Shown one piece after another: positions 22,308-22,654 of a DNA stretch of 22,654 nt. The position numbers and the translations under genes were made by a program. Within the stretch, counting starts at the first letter, position 1. Each line of letters starts with the position of its first letter. Below the pieces are notes generated by a model. The model saw only the letters and a program-made list of their open reading frames with translations, made no database searches and was not told the DNA's origin. Origin of the DNA: an uncultured Eubacteriales bacterium (lineage in GTDB: Bacteria; Bacillota; Clostridia; Oscillospirales; Oscillospiraceae); the NCBI GenBank assembly GCA_900313295.1, contig OMQS01000128.1, positions 1 through 22,654 on the forward strand, in the 5' to 3' direction.

Positions 22308-22654
22308 GACCCGACTGGACGTGCTGCTCACAGAGCGCGGCCTGCTGGACTCCCGCCAGAAAGCCCAGGCCACCATCATGTCCGGCATCGTTTTTGTGGA
22401 CGGCAAGCGCGTCGACAAGGCGGGGACAATGGTTTCCAACGATTCCAATATCGAAATTCGCGGCACAACGCTGAAATATGTCAGTCGGGGCGGCCTGAAG
22501 CTGGAAAAAGCCATGCAGACGTTTCCGCTGCATCTGGAAGGAAAGGTCTGCGCCGACATCGGCGCATCCACAGGCGGCTTCACAGACTGCATGCTGCAAA
22601 ACGGCGCTAAAAAAGTCTACGCCGTGGATGTTGGATACGGCCAGCTGGACTGGA
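22297..22654 (+). CDS. tlyA: TlyA-type rRNA 2'-O-methyltransferase, N-terminal part (partial)
   Basis: The first 119 residues of a TlyA family protein; the gene runs off the window. It opens with an S4 RNA-binding domain (TRLDVLLTERGLLDSRQKAQ, then FVDGKRVDKAG). The FtsJ/RrmJ-like methyltransferase core begins with KYVSRGGLKLEKAM, the SAM-binding loop ADIGASTGGFTDCML, and VYAVDVGYGQLDW. TlyA proteins methylate ribose in 16S/23S rRNA in mycobacteria. Many Firmicutes members (YqxC) are uncharacterised and are often mislabelled hemolysin. The ATG overlaps the dxs 3' end by 11 bases, with GAGGAGG upstream inside dxs. It sits in the same dxs-tlyA order as in bacilli and clostridia. Confidence 0.93.
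   Translation, partial: MSNKTRLDVLLTERGLLDSRQKAQATIMSGIVFVDGKRVDKAGTMVSNDSNIEIRGTTLKYVSRGGLKLEKAMQTFPLHLEGKVCADIGASTGGFTDCMLQNGAKKVYAVDVGYGQLDW

Noticed and set aside
20685..22592. A 635-codon open frame on the minus strand opposite dxs and tlyA
   Set aside because: Shadow of GC-rich codon usage. dxs on the plus strand has all family motifs; the antisense translation has no recognisable domain.

Overview
The window looks like the chromosome of a spore-forming, GC-rich member of the Clostridia (Firmicutes), most like the Oscillospiraceae/Ruminococcaceae group. The basis is a complete eight-gene spoIIIA operon, HprK/RapZ/YvcK/WhiA organisation typical of Firmicutes, strong AGGAGG ribosome binding sites, TTG/GTG starts, and small C_GCAxxG, ferredoxin and cupin proteins of the kind common in anaerobes. 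Genus cannot be read from the window. REGION 1 (1-8813, plus strand): a tight run with overlaps or short gaps, hprK (C-terminal end only), ROK glucokinase, murB, rapZ, yvcK, whiA, a C_GCAxxG_C_C family protein and dnaE. It links carbon-catabolite control, sugar phosphorylation, cell-wall precursor synthesis, envelope homeostasis and replication, and ends at a strong hairpin terminator that also serves the convergent genes. REGION 2 (8875-10372, minus strand): a single-cluster ferredoxin and a small cupin in one operon, and a cysteine-rich 275-residue protein of unknown function with a mother-cell-sigma-like -10 element upstream. REGION 3 (10476-15777, plus strand): a DUF4364 gene with its own vegetative-type promoter and terminator, then spoIIIAA to spoIIIAH, preceded by an exact sigma-E-type -10 (CATACATT). 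REGION 4 (15796-19140, plus strand): Asp23/Gls24 protein, nusB, xseA, xseB and ispA, with a hairpin terminator between nusB and xseA and another after ispA. REGION 5 (19162-22654, plus strand): the most interesting part. About 660 bases between ispA and dxs have no credible protein. They begin at the predicted start of a good promoter and are closed by a 13-bp stem joining the two ends. A four-helix membrane protein gene follows. This is the gene order known for OLE RNA (Ornate Large Extremophilic RNA) and its membrane partner OapA in Bacillus halodurans and relatives (nusB-xseA-xseB-ispA-OLE-oapA-dxs-tlyA). I call an OLE ribonucleoprotein system here, expressed from its own promoter and leading a unit with the isoprenoid gene dxs and a TlyA-type rRNA methyltransferase, which runs off the window. 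I saw no tRNA, rRNA, CRISPR array, insertion sequence or phage gene.
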